Positions 17,669-26,708 of a stretch of 64,000 bases of DNA are shown here, in pieces. The stretch's first letter is position 1. Every line of letters starts with the position of its first letter. Made by a program: the position numbers and the translations under genes. Source of the DNA: Solibacillus silvestris_B (lineage in GTDB: Bacteria; Bacillota; Bacilli; Bacillales_A; Planococcaceae); NCBI RefSeq assembly GCF_051967575.1, contig NZ_JBQCJW010000009.1, positions 1 through 64,000 of the forward strand. Reading direction: 5' to 3'. The notes below the pieces were generated by a model, which was given only the letters and a program-made list of their open reading frames with translations, was not told the DNA's origin and did not search any database.

Positions 17669-18181
17669 TTGAAATCTTCCGGGTTTATTGAAGAAGCGAT
17701 GCACGAGCACACAGAATTACTGTTCCGCATCGCTTATTATTATGTGAAAGATTCCTATGCGGCAGAAGATATTGTGCAGGATGTATTTATGAAATTATAT
17801 TGTTCGCATTATGAAGAGAAGGGTGAGCTAAGGGCATATTTATCACGTATAACGGCGAATGCGTCAAAAGATTACTTGAAGAGTTGGGCATACCGCAAAA
17901 TAAAGTTAAGCGAAAAGTTATTCCCGCAAGGAAAAATTATACATAGAGATTTTTTAGTGCAACAGGAGGAATGGAACATAATTGACCAAGTCATTTTGGC
18001 ATTGCCGATCAAGCAACGGGAAGCAATTGTTTACTATTATTTGGAAAATTTATCGATAAAAGAAATATCGGAGCTTATCGGACGGCCTGAAAGTACAGTG
18101 AAGTCAAGGTTAAAGAGCGGAAGGGATTTGCTGAAACAAAATCTTGCAAAAGAAGAATGGGAGGTGCTTTTACATGACTAA
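17669..18181 (+). CDS. ECF-type sigma factor
   Basis: The protein has about 170 residues. Sigma region 2 spans residues about 10-75 (AYYYVKDSYAAEDIVQDVFMKLY) and sigma region 4 spans about 110-160 (LALPIKQREAIVYYYLENLS ... GRPESTVKSRLKSGR). TTG 17669 is preferred because GAGGAGGGGG lies upstream; longer frames run back into the NUDIX terminator. It overlaps the next gene, a single-pass membrane protein, in the usual sigma/anti-sigma arrangement. Autoregulation is likely but no promoter was assigned. Confidence 0.9.
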   Translation: MKSSGFIEEAMHEHTELLFRIAYYYVKDSYAAEDIVQDVFMKLYCSHYEEKGELRAYLSRITANASKDYLKSWAYRKIKLSEKLFPQGKIIHRDFLVQQEEWNIIDQVILALPIKQREAIVYYYLENLSIKEISELIGRPESTVKSRLKSGRDLLKQNLAKEEWEVLLHD

Positions 18182-19301
18182 TTATCGGTTAACACCGCTC
18201 CGGGATACATCGGCAAATAAAGAGCGGATTATGGAGCATACGCGTAGCAATATACGAAAATCTCCGGCAAAATCCCAACGCAATTGGAGACACGCGCTTA
18301 TTGCCGCTTGTACGGTAATCGTCGCTCTATTGTTAGCAGGACCCTCTATATATCAAGCGTTATTCAATAAGCAAAACTTTACGGTTGAGAAAGTTGTTTT
18401 TCCTGAAACGGCTTATGATGCATTAATCAATTCGATTTATCTTGATGAGACGAATGAGTTTGTTTATAGAACAGAAAACGGATTTTACTCATTTGATGTC
18501 GCAAATAAGCAGCAATCACTATTAATGGAAACAAGTGACTGGGCTTATGACTATGGGGTATCAGAAAACTGGCTTTTTTGGGTACAACCTGTTGAAAATG
18601 AACAAAAGTTCCATATATTGAACCGAAAAACGAACGAAGTCAAAGTGTACGAAAATGATTTCTTATATGGAATTGGAGTGAAGGGGAATACGCTGATTTT
18701 TATGGGGCAAACGAGGGGAGATAACTTTTTAGGAACTGCTTATAAAGTGATGGACTTGGAAACAGGGAAAGTGGAAGTGCTGCGGGAATTTGAAGGGGGA
18801 AGCCACAGTCGCCCAGCAATTGACGGCAGCCGCATTGCCATTTCCGAAACTGTGCGATTGGAGAATGGGGTTAACACGCTCATTACGGTGCATGATTTCG
18901 AGGAAATAAACGATATCGCAAATTATGTTTTGCCTTATCCAATTGTACAGAATGTATTATTAAAGGGCAGCAAAGTTTATGGCTATATGTGGAATGAAAG
19001 AGAGGGTGAGCCGGCAAGTATCGGGACGATTAATATGGAAAATGGACAGTTCGAGGCAATCGAGGCGTCTGTCATAATGGATGGTTATGCAACAGATGGC
19101 GAGCATTTTGCAATTGAGGTGAAAAAAGGGGATACCAATACCGTGCAGCTATTCGAAAATATTGATGGCACGCTAAAACGGATTTCCTCACTACCAGCTA
19201 TTAAGGAACGTCTCGTAAAACCTCGCTTTACAGAAGGAGGCACACTCATAGTGAATGGTGAAGGACCAGACCATGCAATGTATTTGATCCGATTTGAATA
19301 A
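18174..19301 (+). CDS. Putative anti-sigma factor with extracytoplasmic sensor domain
   Basis: This protein of about 375 residues has a basic cytoplasmic N-terminus (about 45 residues), one membrane helix (ALIAACTVIVALLLAGPSIY) and a roughly 310-residue outer domain with repeated beta-strand/turn units (for example LDETNEFVYRTENGFYSF) that suggest a beta-propeller. Its ATG lies inside the end of the sigma gene with GGGAGG upstream, so the two are co-translated. It has no zinc-finger anti-sigma signature, so its role as anti-sigma rests on gene order and topology. Confidence 0.75.
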   Translation: MTNYRLTPLRDTSANKERIMEHTRSNIRKSPAKSQRNWRHALIAACTVIVALLLAGPSIYQALFNKQNFTVEKVVFPETAYDALINSIYLDETNEFVYRTENGFYSFDVANKQQSLLMETSDWAYDYGVSENWLFWVQPVENEQKFHILNRKTNEVKVYENDFLYGIGVKGNTLIFMGQTRGDNFLGTAYKVMDLETGKVEVLREFEGGSHSRPAIDGSRIAISETVRLENGVNTLITVHDFEEINDIANYVLPYPIVQNVLLKGSKVYGYMWNEREGEPASIGTINMENGQFEAIEASVIMDGYATDGEHFAIEVKKGDTNTVQLFENIDGTLKRISSLPAIKERLVKPRFTEGGTLIVNGEGPDHAMYLIRFE

Positions 19302-19318
19302 AGGTAAAAGCTGTAACT

Positions 19319-19357
19319 TTGGCTGTGCGGAGTAATTCATACTCGTACACAGCCATA
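19319..19357 (+). terminator. Hairpin after sigma/anti-sigma operon
   Basis: TGGCTGTG pairs with CACAGCCA across an internal loop, 18 bp after the stop codon. No T tract follows, so it may be only a transcript-stabilising stem. Confidence 0.45.
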
Positions 19358-19413
19358 TATGTAATAATAAATAAGGAAAGAAACAAACAATACGAGGGAA
19401 GAGGGGTTTGAAA

Positions 19414-19923
19414 ATGGATGTAAAATACCCAATTGGAGAATTGCAAGTTCCTGAAAATGCAACGCTTGAAAATGTGCAGCAATGGCTGAAGCAAATTGAA
19501 ACGTATGCAAATCGATTAAGAGAAACTGTTGGCGCATTAAGTGAAGAAGAATTAAGTAAGACGTATCGTGAAGGCGCGTGGACAGTCCGCCAGCTTGTAC
19601 ATCATATTGCGGATTCACAGCTGAATATGTATCAACGTTTGAAGCTCGCTTTAACCGATGACAACCCAACAGTACCAGCCTTTGATGAAGAAAAATGGGC
19701 GATTCAGCCAGATACAGAGCTGCCGGTGGAAAGCTCGATTAAAATGCTGGAAGGCATCAATGAGCGCATCGTTGCTTTAGGGCACCGTTTAACGGAAGGG
19801 CAATTAGAGCGCGTATTTACACATCAAACAAACGGCAAAATTAAAGTGGCCACAAAAGTTGCGAAGCTGGCCTGGCATGAAGAGCATCACCTGGCCCATA
19901 TAAAAAACGCATTATCAAAATGA
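19414..19923 (+). CDS. bstA: DinB-family thiol transferase (BstA/YfiT-like)
   Basis: This four-helix DinB-fold protein of about 169 residues is close in pattern to Bacillus YfiT/BstA: YPIGE near the start, YREGAWTVRQLVHHIADSQ and the C-terminal WHEEHHLAHI. The three histidines in these motifs form the metal site. BstA-type enzymes conjugate bacillithiol to electrophiles. ATG 19414 is used because a TTG two codons earlier sits right at the GAGGGG site. The symbol is by family resemblance. Confidence 0.8.
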   Translation: MDVKYPIGELQVPENATLENVQQWLKQIETYANRLRETVGALSEEELSKTYREGAWTVRQLVHHIADSQLNMYQRLKLALTDDNPTVPAFDEEKWAIQPDTELPVESSIKMLEGINERIVALGHRLTEGQLERVFTHQTNGKIKVATKVAKLAWHEEHHLAHIKNALSK

Positions 19924-19986
19924 GACGGATATTCTCCGAAGTGTGACGAATCACTTTTGTGAACAGGAATAGCAATTGAAAAAATT

Positions 19987-20026
19987 TAAGCGTACCTATG
20001 ATTCGATAGATACGCTTATTTTGATT
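19987..20026 (+). terminator. Rho-independent terminator of bstA
   Basis: AAGCGTA and TACGCTT close a stem with an inner CTAT/ATAG pair, followed by ATTTTGATTTT. Confidence 0.75.
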
Positions 20027-20097
20027 TTCATTCAGCAAATGTATTTTGAACTGCAAGCAAAGCGGCAGTTACAGAAAATAATCCGCCTCTTCAGAAT

Positions 20098-21066
20098 TCA
20101 GGAAATTCCTTCGCGCAAAGCAGATTGCGTCGAATGATCCGCCTTTTTCTTCTCCAGCATCCTCACATATATATTGTTCGATAAAAGAGAAATGACGATT
20201 AGCACTGTTCCTGCTAAGTCGAACACCGTAACAGCATTCCCTTGGACAATCGAAATGAATAATGTCGTAACAGGAACGAAATTAATGAATAGCAGTGCAT
20301 TCAGCGGTGATAGCATACTGACGCCAATATTCCAGCCAAGCAAAGCGATGACACCAGGGAAAATAATCATAAATAATAGATGCGGACCTGCTGCTGCGAC
20401 ATCATTTGCTGCCGGAACAGATACATATCCGAACATTGTCGCGCCTAAAGTGACGAACAATGCCGTAATTGTTCCGAGCAAACAGCTTAATGTGGAATAT
20501 CGTAAAGCCGACCAATGGCTGAATTCATTGGCGCCCATTGTATAAATGACCCATCCGATCACAGCGACAAAGATCAGCAGGGAAGGAATAAAATGCTCTG
20601 TCGTTCCGAGAAAAGCCTGAATATCCCCTTTAGTAATAACGAGCACCGCACCGATAAACGCTATGAATACACATAGTAATGTGAACGGAAACGGACGGTG
20701 CTTAAAAATCATCCACGAAATCACAACTGAAATCATCGGCATGAGCGATTCCATAATGGAAGCGGTCATGACACCCGATTGACCGAGCAGATCCTCTCCC
20801 CAGAAGATGAATAAATTATAAATGGTAAAGGCCATTGTTCCGAAAAACCAAAGATGAAGTCCCTTCCCTTCAAAACGGAATGCACGCTTGCCTTCCTTCC
20901 ATAAAAGAAGAGCCGCTAAAATAATCGTCACTGCTCCATATCTGAAAATAGTAAAGTAGAAAGGATCTATATGTATAAAAGCGGCATGCGCCACAGGAAA
21001 CATCGCCCCCCAAGATACTGCCGCGATAAAACATAGAATAGAGCCTAATAATACAGGGTTTTTCAA
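20098..21066 (-). CDS. EamA/DMT-family transporter
   Basis: This 322-residue protein has ten predicted membrane helices in two EamA repeats (residues about 8-145 and 160-305), typical for drug/metabolite exporters. The repeat ends are visible (GAVLVITKGD and GTVLIVISLLSNNIY). The substrate is unknown, with metabolite or amino acid efflux possible. It is divergent from a LysR-type regulator, with three copies of ATTGATATC in the 147-bp gap, so the regulator almost certainly controls it. Confidence 0.88.
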   Translation of the reverse strand: MKNPVLLGSILCFIAAVSWGAMFPVAHAAFIHIDPFYFTIFRYGAVTIILAALLLWKEGKRAFRFEGKGLHLWFFGTMAFTIYNLFIFWGEDLLGQSGVMTASIMESLMPMISVVISWMIFKHRPFPFTLLCVFIAFIGAVLVITKGDIQAFLGTTEHFIPSLLIFVAVIGWVIYTMGANEFSHWSALRYSTLSCLLGTITALFVTLGATMFGYVSVPAANDVAAAGPHLLFMIIFPGVIALLGWNIGVSMLSPLNALLFINFVPVTTLFISIVQGNAVTVFDLAGTVLIVISLLSNNIYVRMLEKKKADHSTQSALREGIS

Positions 21067-21087
21067 TCTTCTAACCTCTTTCGCTAA

Positions 21088-21156
21088 ATTGATATCTACA
21101 TCATCTTACAGCCCTATTGATATCTCGTAAAATGAATAAAAGTAATAATTGATATC
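21088..21156. promoter_or_regulatory. LysR operator region with three ATTGATATC repeats
   Basis: ATTGATATC occurs at 21088, 21116 and 21148 in the divergent gap. The third is embedded in the larger near-palindrome ATAATTGATATCATTAT. The core GATATC with T/A flanks fits the T-N11-A type of LysR site. Starts are 28 and 32 bp apart, close to three helical turns. Confidence 0.65.
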
Positions 21157-21213
21157 ATTATTTTTGATACCATGCTACAGTAAAGGAATGGGTAAAAGGA
21201 CGGTGGATATATA

Positions 21214-22065
21214 GTGGAATTTAAGGACTTGGAAATCTTTCAGCTTGTAGCGGAGAAGGGTACTGTTACAGAGGCAGCGAAAGAGCTGAATTATGTGCAA
21301 TCAAATATTACATCGAGAATTCAGAAGCTTGAAGCAGAATTGAATACCCCGTTATTTAACAGGCACCGGCGCGGTATGACATTGACGCCTGAAGGAAAAA
21401 AGTTGTTGGCCTACAGCAAAAAGGTGTTATTGCTGACAGACGAAATGAAAAGGTCCGTTTTAAATAAAAATGAACCAAGCGGGAAATTGGAAATTGGGAC
21501 AGTCGAAACGGTCTATCATTTGCCTGACATTTTATCTTCTTATATAAAAAGTTATAAAAATGTGGATTTGTCTTTAATAACGGGTGTGACCGAAAACCTG
21601 GAGGAAGAGGTACTGAATCATAAATTGGACGGGGCATTTATTACAGCATCAAATGTGCATCCAGACCTTGAATGTTATGAGGTGTTTGATGAGGAGCTCG
21701 TATTAATTTCGGGTACGCAAAACCCGACGCTTGAACAACTGAAAAACGAACCATTTTTATGTTTTAGAAAAGGTTGTGGTTACAGGGCCCGCTTGGAAAT
21801 ATGGTATCAGGATCAGAACATCACACCGCAAAAAGTGCTGGAATTTGGGACATTGGAAACGATTTTGCGCAGTGTCGCGATGGGGCTCGGAGTTTCGTTT
21901 GTTCCTAAGTCGGCAGTGGCGCATTTAGAGAGGAATGGAGAAATCCTATGTCATCCGCTTCCGAGTGAATATAGCAAAGTAAAGACGGTTTTCGTACGAA
22001 GAGCGGATGCTTATTTAACATCAACGATCGAAAAATTCATAGAAACAATCGAGCAAAACAGATAA
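21214..22065 (+). CDS. LysR-family transcriptional regulator
   Basis: This 283-residue regulator has an N-terminal winged helix (FQLVAEKGTVTEAAKELNYVQSNITSRIQKLE) and a periplasmic-binding-like effector domain from about residue 90. It has a Cys-containing effector pocket (FLCFRKGCGYRARLE). The start is GTG. It is divergent from the EamA exporter, its probable target, and convergent with the chemotaxis gene, with a shared terminator between them. The effector is unknown. Confidence 0.9.
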   Translation: MEFKDLEIFQLVAEKGTVTEAAKELNYVQSNITSRIQKLEAELNTPLFNRHRRGMTLTPEGKKLLAYSKKVLLLTDEMKRSVLNKNEPSGKLEIGTVETVYHLPDILSSYIKSYKNVDLSLITGVTENLEEEVLNHKLDGAFITASNVHPDLECYEVFDEELVLISGTQNPTLEQLKNEPFLCFRKGCGYRARLEIWYQDQNITPQKVLEFGTLETILRSVAMGLGVSFVPKSAVAHLERNGEILCHPLPSEYSKVKTVFVRRADAYLTSTIEKFIETIEQNR

Positions 22066-22130
22066 ATCATTTATTGCTGGCAAACAACTTTCATTGATTG
22101 GTATGCCGTAGTTTAATGAAGGAGCACGAA

Positions 22131-22176
22131 AAAAAGTGCGGACACTGTACAATTTGTACTCGTCCGCACTTTTAAT
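22131..22176. terminator. Bidirectional terminator
   Basis: AAAAGTGCGGAC pairs with GTCCGCACTTTT around an 18-base loop. The A tract on one side and T tract on the other let it serve the LysR gene (plus) and the chemotaxis receptor gene (minus). Confidence 0.85.
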
Positions 22177-22199
22177 TTTAAACAATTGTCCGATTATAT

Positions 22200-24188
22200 T
22201 TAAACTTTAAAACGACTAACGGCTTTTGCAAGGTCTGTACTTAATTGGTTTAATTCCTCTGAAGCCTGCGCAACAGATTGAATGGCATGTAATTGCTCGT
22301 CTGTCGATGCGCTTACTTCCTCGCAAGCCGCTGCCGCTGTCTGTGAATTCATAGACATTTCCTCGATCGTATCAAGCACACGATCCTTATATTTATTCAC
22401 ATTGTCGATTTCCGAATGGACAGCGATGAAAGATTGGTTCACCCGATCAATTAAATCAGACAGATGTGCGAACATTTCGCTCGTCGTATTGACGACATCG
22501 TTTGACTCATTAAAGGACTGCTTCATCTCATTCATGCGGCTCGTTACATCATGGGACTGGCTTTGAAGCTCCGTAATCGTCTTTTTAACGACTTCTGTTG
22601 CATCGGCCGATTGTTCGGCAAGTTTTCTCACTTCCTCAGCGACAACAGCGAATCCTTTGCCATGCTCCCCGGCGCGTGCTGCCTCTATTGAAGCATTTAA
22701 AGCAAGTAAGTTTGTTTGGGCTGAAATGGACGAAATGGTATTCATAATCGAATCAATCGAGCCGATTTGGGACTCCAGCGTACTGATGACCTTTGTCAGC
22801 TCCTCCAGTTCCTGATCATTATCCGTAAAGCTCTCTAATAGGTCATCCATTTTTTGGCGACCTTCAAGATTCAATGCTGCCGCTTCTTTCGTTGTTATTT
22901 CCACTTGGTCCGACAGCTCATTCATATTGTTGATTTTTTCGCTTAAGCTTGTTGATTGCTCTGTTACGACATCTGCCTGCTCTGACGTACTCGCCGCACT
23001 AATCGCAATTTCATTTACAGCATGTGCCACTTGTACAGAAGAGGCGCTTGTTTGCTCTGCCATCGCACTTAAATGCTGTGAGCGATCATTCACTTGTTCA
23101 GAAGAGTTTTTGACGATACTGATAATATTTTTCATTTCAAGAATCATCGAGTTGAAGTGATGTGCCAAACGGCCGATTTCATCTTTCGCTTTTACATCAA
23201 TCTGAACGGTCAAATCACCTTGGGAAACTTGCCCCATCAACGTACCGAGTGTATAAAGCGGTCTAATAATTTTGGAAATGAAGAAATACAGCACGATAAA
23301 CGTAATAGCCAATATCGCAATCGTAATCAAGAAGATGATTTTTTGAATATCTGTCGCTGTACTATTTAAGCTGGATTTATCATAAATCGTCGCTACTGTC
23401 CAATCTACATTGTCTATTCGTTCTGAAATAATGATGCTATCCACATTATTTATGGAATCCTTGATTGTTGCTGATTCGGTCGTTTCCAACAGCTGCCGGG
23501 CGTAGGATTCACCGGACAAGTCTTCACCCGCCGATTCGGGATGGACAATGGCTAAGCCTGTACGATCGAAAATGACCGCATATCCGTTATAGCCCAATTC
23601 CATCGAAGAAACCATTTCTGTTAAGTTTGTTAATAAAATATCCGCAGCGAGAACACCGATTATCCGGTCGTTCACTTTGATTCCTGTAACCCCTGTAATA
23701 GTAAAAGTTCCAGTCGCCGCATCCAAATAAGGTTCTGTCCAGCTGACTGCATCCGGATTTTCGATGCCCAGCTGATACCAAGGGCGTGTTGTCGCATCGA
23801 CATCCTCAAGACCTTCAAAGTGAGGCTCGTACATTAACCCTTCCACATCAGCTGTATAAATTCCGGACGCATTTGAATATGTAGCCAAAAATGTTTGAAA
23901 ATCTTCACGCAATGTTTCATCTGCTTCATCGAAAAGCGTTGCGTTATTTAAATAATAATTTTCGATTTCATCGGACTGGGCAATCATTTGCAGTGATTGT
24001 CCATAAGTGCCAAGGATTGTTTGAACATTCGTCGATAGCTGTTCAACAATCGTCTTGCTTTGGTCGATAACATCTTCTTCTGTTTTATTTGAAATGATAA
24101 GGGAACTAACGGTTGCCAAAGAGCTCAAACCAATAATAACAATCGTAATGACGATTCCAATAATCTTCCATTTTACAGACATTTTCAT
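22200..24188 (-). CDS. Methyl-accepting chemotaxis receptor (dCache, HAMP, MCP)
   Basis: This transmembrane receptor of about 662 residues has TM1 (IIGIVITIVIIGLSSLATV), a double-Cache-like outer domain with TADVEGLMYEPHFEG and WYQLG, TM2 (IIFLITIAILAITFIVLYFF), HAMP (SKIIRPLYTLGTLMGQVSQG) and a cytoplasmic signalling domain with the hairpin ISAQTNLLALNASIEAARAG. The ligand is unknown, with amino acids typical for dCache. ATG 24188 has GAGGAGGG six bases upstream; the longer reading frame lacks a site. No CheA/W genes lie nearby. Confidence 0.93.
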   Translation of the reverse strand: MKMSVKWKIIGIVITIVIIGLSSLATVSSLIISNKTEEDVIDQSKTIVEQLSTNVQTILGTYGQSLQMIAQSDEIENYYLNNATLFDEADETLREDFQTFLATYSNASGIYTADVEGLMYEPHFEGLEDVDATTRPWYQLGIENPDAVSWTEPYLDAATGTFTITGVTGIKVNDRIIGVLAADILLTNLTEMVSSMELGYNGYAVIFDRTGLAIVHPESAGEDLSGESYARQLLETTESATIKDSINNVDSIIISERIDNVDWTVATIYDKSSLNSTATDIQKIIFLITIAILAITFIVLYFFISKIIRPLYTLGTLMGQVSQGDLTVQIDVKAKDEIGRLAHHFNSMILEMKNIISIVKNSSEQVNDRSQHLSAMAEQTSASSVQVAHAVNEIAISAASTSEQADVVTEQSTSLSEKINNMNELSDQVEITTKEAAALNLEGRQKMDDLLESFTDNDQELEELTKVISTLESQIGSIDSIMNTISSISAQTNLLALNASIEAARAGEHGKGFAVVAEEVRKLAEQSADATEVVKKTITELQSQSHDVTSRMNEMKQSFNESNDVVNTTSEMFAHLSDLIDRVNQSFIAVHSEIDNVNKYKDRVLDTIEEMSMNSQTAAAACEEVSASTDEQLHAIQSVAQASEELNQLSTDLAKAVSRFKV

Positions 24189-24520
24189 ACTTTCCCTCCT
24201 CAAAAATAGTAATAATATAATACTTTCAATATAATGATAAATAAGGAATATTGCAAAAAAATTTAATTTTCCATTAAAAGGATTGATAATTGTCATAAAA
24301 TTAAAATTCCTGACATGGACTTGAAACATAAAAAAACTTCTTTATGATATTTAGGCGGCAGTGAACCTTTCTAATACATAAAAAAGGAATATAAGCATGG
24401 CTATGTCGTCTATGATGGAAGTTTTCTGATATATTATTTAAGTGTAATTACCTAAATAGTGATAGACTTGTTGAAATATGGCATATCGCTTACTGTATAT
24501 ATACAGGGGAGGAGATTTCT
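24189..24520. other. Divergent intergenic region, no clear elements
   Basis: This AT-rich 332-bp gap lies between the divergent chemotaxis-receptor and GrpB-like genes. It must hold both promoters, but I see no confident -35/-10 pair, no sigma-D box and no repeat. Confidence 0.4.
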
Positions 24521-25063
24521 TTGAAGCTTGGTCTAAAAAATAATGAAGTAGTTATCGTTCCTTATGACAAGCGATGGAAGGATGAATTTATACGAATAAG
24601 GGCAGAGATTATGGCTTGTGCAAATTTGGATGCTTCGCAAATCGAGCATATAGGCAGTACAGCGATTGAAGGTATATATGCAAAACCGGTTATCGATATT
24701 TTAATTGGAGTGGCGGATGTGAGATCGCTTGAAAAGCCCTTTTTCAAAGAGCTTCAAAATGCAGGATTTTATAGATTAAAAGTGGAGAGACCAAATGAAA
24801 TTGTTTGTGCAAAGTTTGTGGATGAAACGTTTGAAACGAAAACACATTTTATTCATATTGTTGATCTGCATAAGGAAAAGTGGAGGGAAATGCTGTTTTT
24901 CAGAGATTATTTGAATGCCTACCCAGCTATAAAACAACAATATGAAAATATGAAGAAGTCATTTTTAAAAACGGGGCTGGAAGGAATTCTTAGTTATACA
25001 AATTATAAAGAAGCATTTGTCCAGACGATTTTCTCAAAGATGATGGAGGAAAAGCGGGATTAG
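24521..25063 (+). CDS. GrpB/UPF0157-family nucleotidyltransferase-like protein
   Basis: This 180-residue protein has the family pattern VVIVPYDKRWKDEF, IEHIGSTAIEG and KPVIDILIGV. These form the GS and DxD-like active-site elements of the polymerase-beta nucleotidyltransferase fold; in some relatives it is fused to a CoA-biosynthesis kinase. The substrate is unknown. The TTG start follows GGGGAGGAG. It lies 62 bp from the next gene and may be co-transcribed with it. Confidence 0.85.
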   Translation: MKLGLKNNEVVIVPYDKRWKDEFIRIRAEIMACANLDASQIEHIGSTAIEGIYAKPVIDILIGVADVRSLEKPFFKELQNAGFYRLKVERPNEIVCAKFVDETFETKTHFIHIVDLHKEKWREMLFFRDYLNAYPAIKQQYENMKKSFLKTGLEGILSYTNYKEAFVQTIFSKMMEEKRD

Positions 25064-25125
25064 CTAAATAAATGAAGTGGATAGTAATAAAATGATGAGA
25101 GAATAATATATGTGAGGGTTTAATT

Positions 25126-26136
25126 ATGGGGCAATTAACATTTCAGGAATTACAGCAGTATTTGTCGCTAAAATACAAAGAGGGCCGAAATTCATCTGGG
25201 CTGTTTATGAAATTGGTCGAAGAAGTTGGCGAGGTCGCTGAAGTGCTAAATCAAATGGAAGGTCGAAAATCGGCTAATGTAAATGCTTCTTTGGAAAAAG
25301 AACTGGTGGACGTCATCCATTATGCTGTGGCGATTGCCAGTATAAATAATATTGACTTAGCAAATGCCAAAAAGCCCCCTGTAAAACAGCGCTCATATAT
25401 ACCGATTATTTTACCGGCATTTATTATGCTTACTGCCTTTTTCGTCATGATCAATATTTCGCCGAATGGCTGGTCATTCTTAAATAGCACGATCGCGTCC
25501 ACAAATAGTGAATCTATATTTGAAGGCTTAACATTGGCTGAAATGGGGTGGTCGGTTGTTAGTTCGATTGAGCTTATTTTCATATATATACTGGCGAAAA
25601 AAGTTATTAGGCATACGGACCATTGGAAAGCAAATGGAAGGGTTCAGGAGCTGTATGCATTTTTGGAAAAGCCGATTTTGCCAAAAGCAGCGGTGTTTTT
25701 AGGGCTTATTTTTATATGGGCCGGCACTGTGTACTTTTCGAGTTTTTGGTACAGCCAACTTATTTTTGTGTTGCTGTCCGTGTTGTTCATTACATTAATC
25801 GTATTAAAGGATATATGTAATCATGAGCAATCGTGCTGTCCGCATTGTCAAACGCTATTTACGAGAAAGCAAATCTTCAGTAAGACATATATGGCATACC
25901 GCGAAAAATGCGATAGCTGTCAAAAGCCTATTTATTTGGAAAGAAGGTCTTCCCTGAATAAGATTCCTTATTTTGTGTTGCCGTTAATTCCAATTTGGCT
26001 GAATAGTTTGCATTTTGCTTATGTCCTGTTATTCTCCGCATTAATGGTCATTTCCTTGACGTATTTTTATGTCCCATTTATGGTCCTGTTCACTGATAAG
26101 GATACACCGATGGAGGATATGAAGAAAGGGCAGTGA
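25126..26136 (+). CDS. MazG-like pyrophosphohydrolase fused to a membrane domain and CxxC-20-CxxC zinc ribbon
   Basis: The protein has 336 residues. Residues about 3-83 are a compact MazG-type all-alpha NTP pyrophosphohydrolase domain with the metal-binding acidic pairs in LVEEVGEVAEV and EKELVDVIH. Residues about 93-235 hold four membrane helices. Residues about 241-275 are a treble-cleft-like zinc ribbon with CPHC and CDSC separated by exactly 20 residues (TIGR04104 type), and two more helices follow. MazG domains clear non-canonical or excess NTPs. The membrane tether and ribbon are unusual, and the reading frame is continuous with no sign of a stop or frameshift. Confidence 0.8.
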   Translation: MGQLTFQELQQYLSLKYKEGRNSSGLFMKLVEEVGEVAEVLNQMEGRKSANVNASLEKELVDVIHYAVAIASINNIDLANAKKPPVKQRSYIPIILPAFIMLTAFFVMINISPNGWSFLNSTIASTNSESIFEGLTLAEMGWSVVSSIELIFIYILAKKVIRHTDHWKANGRVQELYAFLEKPILPKAAVFLGLIFIWAGTVYFSSFWYSQLIFVLLSVLFITLIVLKDICNHEQSCCPHCQTLFTRKQIFSKTYMAYREKCDSCQKPIYLERRSSLNKIPYFVLPLIPIWLNSLHFAYVLLFSALMVISLTYFYVPFMVLFTDKDTPMEDMKKGQ

Positions 26137-26218
26137 GTTTAAGGCCGCTGCCTGTTTGAAATTGGTTTGTTTCATTTTCTACGGTATGTATTCTAGTTCT
26201 CAATGAAGTGACGAGCGG

Positions 26219-26410
26219 AAATAAGCGGAGATTTTCCACTTATATAAAAAATGAACTCATTTTAAAGGTAAATAAGGGGAGTTTTTCCGGTTATTCAGAG
26301 TAAAACCCCCTATTTTCCTGCTTTTCGGTTGAATAGGCGGAATCTCTCCGTCTATTTGGGTGATTTTTTTGTTAATTTTGCAATTAGGCGGAATTCGTCC
26401 GTCTATATAG
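26219..26410 (+). repeat. Tandem-palindrome intergenic repeat, copy B (four units)
   Basis: Units lie at about 26219, 26269, 26331 and 26382 (AATAAGCGGAGATTTTCC..., AAATAAGGGGAGTTTTTCC..., AATAGGCGGAATCTCTCCG..., AATTAGGCGGAATTCGTCC...). Order and spacing match copy A. It lies in a convergent gap, 3' of the gene ending at 26136. Sequence to about 26660 (for example AAACAGATTTTCAG) also matches the tail of copy D. Confidence 0.9.
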
Positions 26411-26708
26411 GGGGCACCCGGCTCGACTTCCCAGCTCCATGCAGAGGTCGGTATCCTTGCCACTTAGCCTCAATTAATCTTCAGCTTTTCAGGAATATGC
26501 CTACTCCTTTTCGGCGAGGCAATAAAAGCCCATAAAATGAATACAGATGTACTTCCTGAAAGTAATTGAAATCAACCCCAGTATGAAAAAACAGATTTTC
26601 AGCGCCCACACGAATTTTCGGTATTTTTGCTTCTATAAGCTGAAGCATATAAATGAAAAAACTCCACCTATTCCGAAAATCGCGTTAGCTGGATCTAGCC
26701 ATGCAAAA

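Noticed and set aside
22282..23369. Several plus-strand ORFs of 70-95 codons across the chemotaxis receptor
   Set aside because: They are antisense shadows of the long receptor gene with no ribosome binding sites.
25126..26136. MazG fusion as part of an anti-phage defence island
   Set aside because: Neighbours are GrpB, peptidase E and a phosphatase, all common housekeeping genes. No toxin, nuclease or NLR-type gene is close.
26257..26535. Two overlapping ORFs on opposite strands in the gap after the MazG fusion
   Set aside because: Both run through palindromic repeat copy B, whose symmetry gives open frames on both strands.
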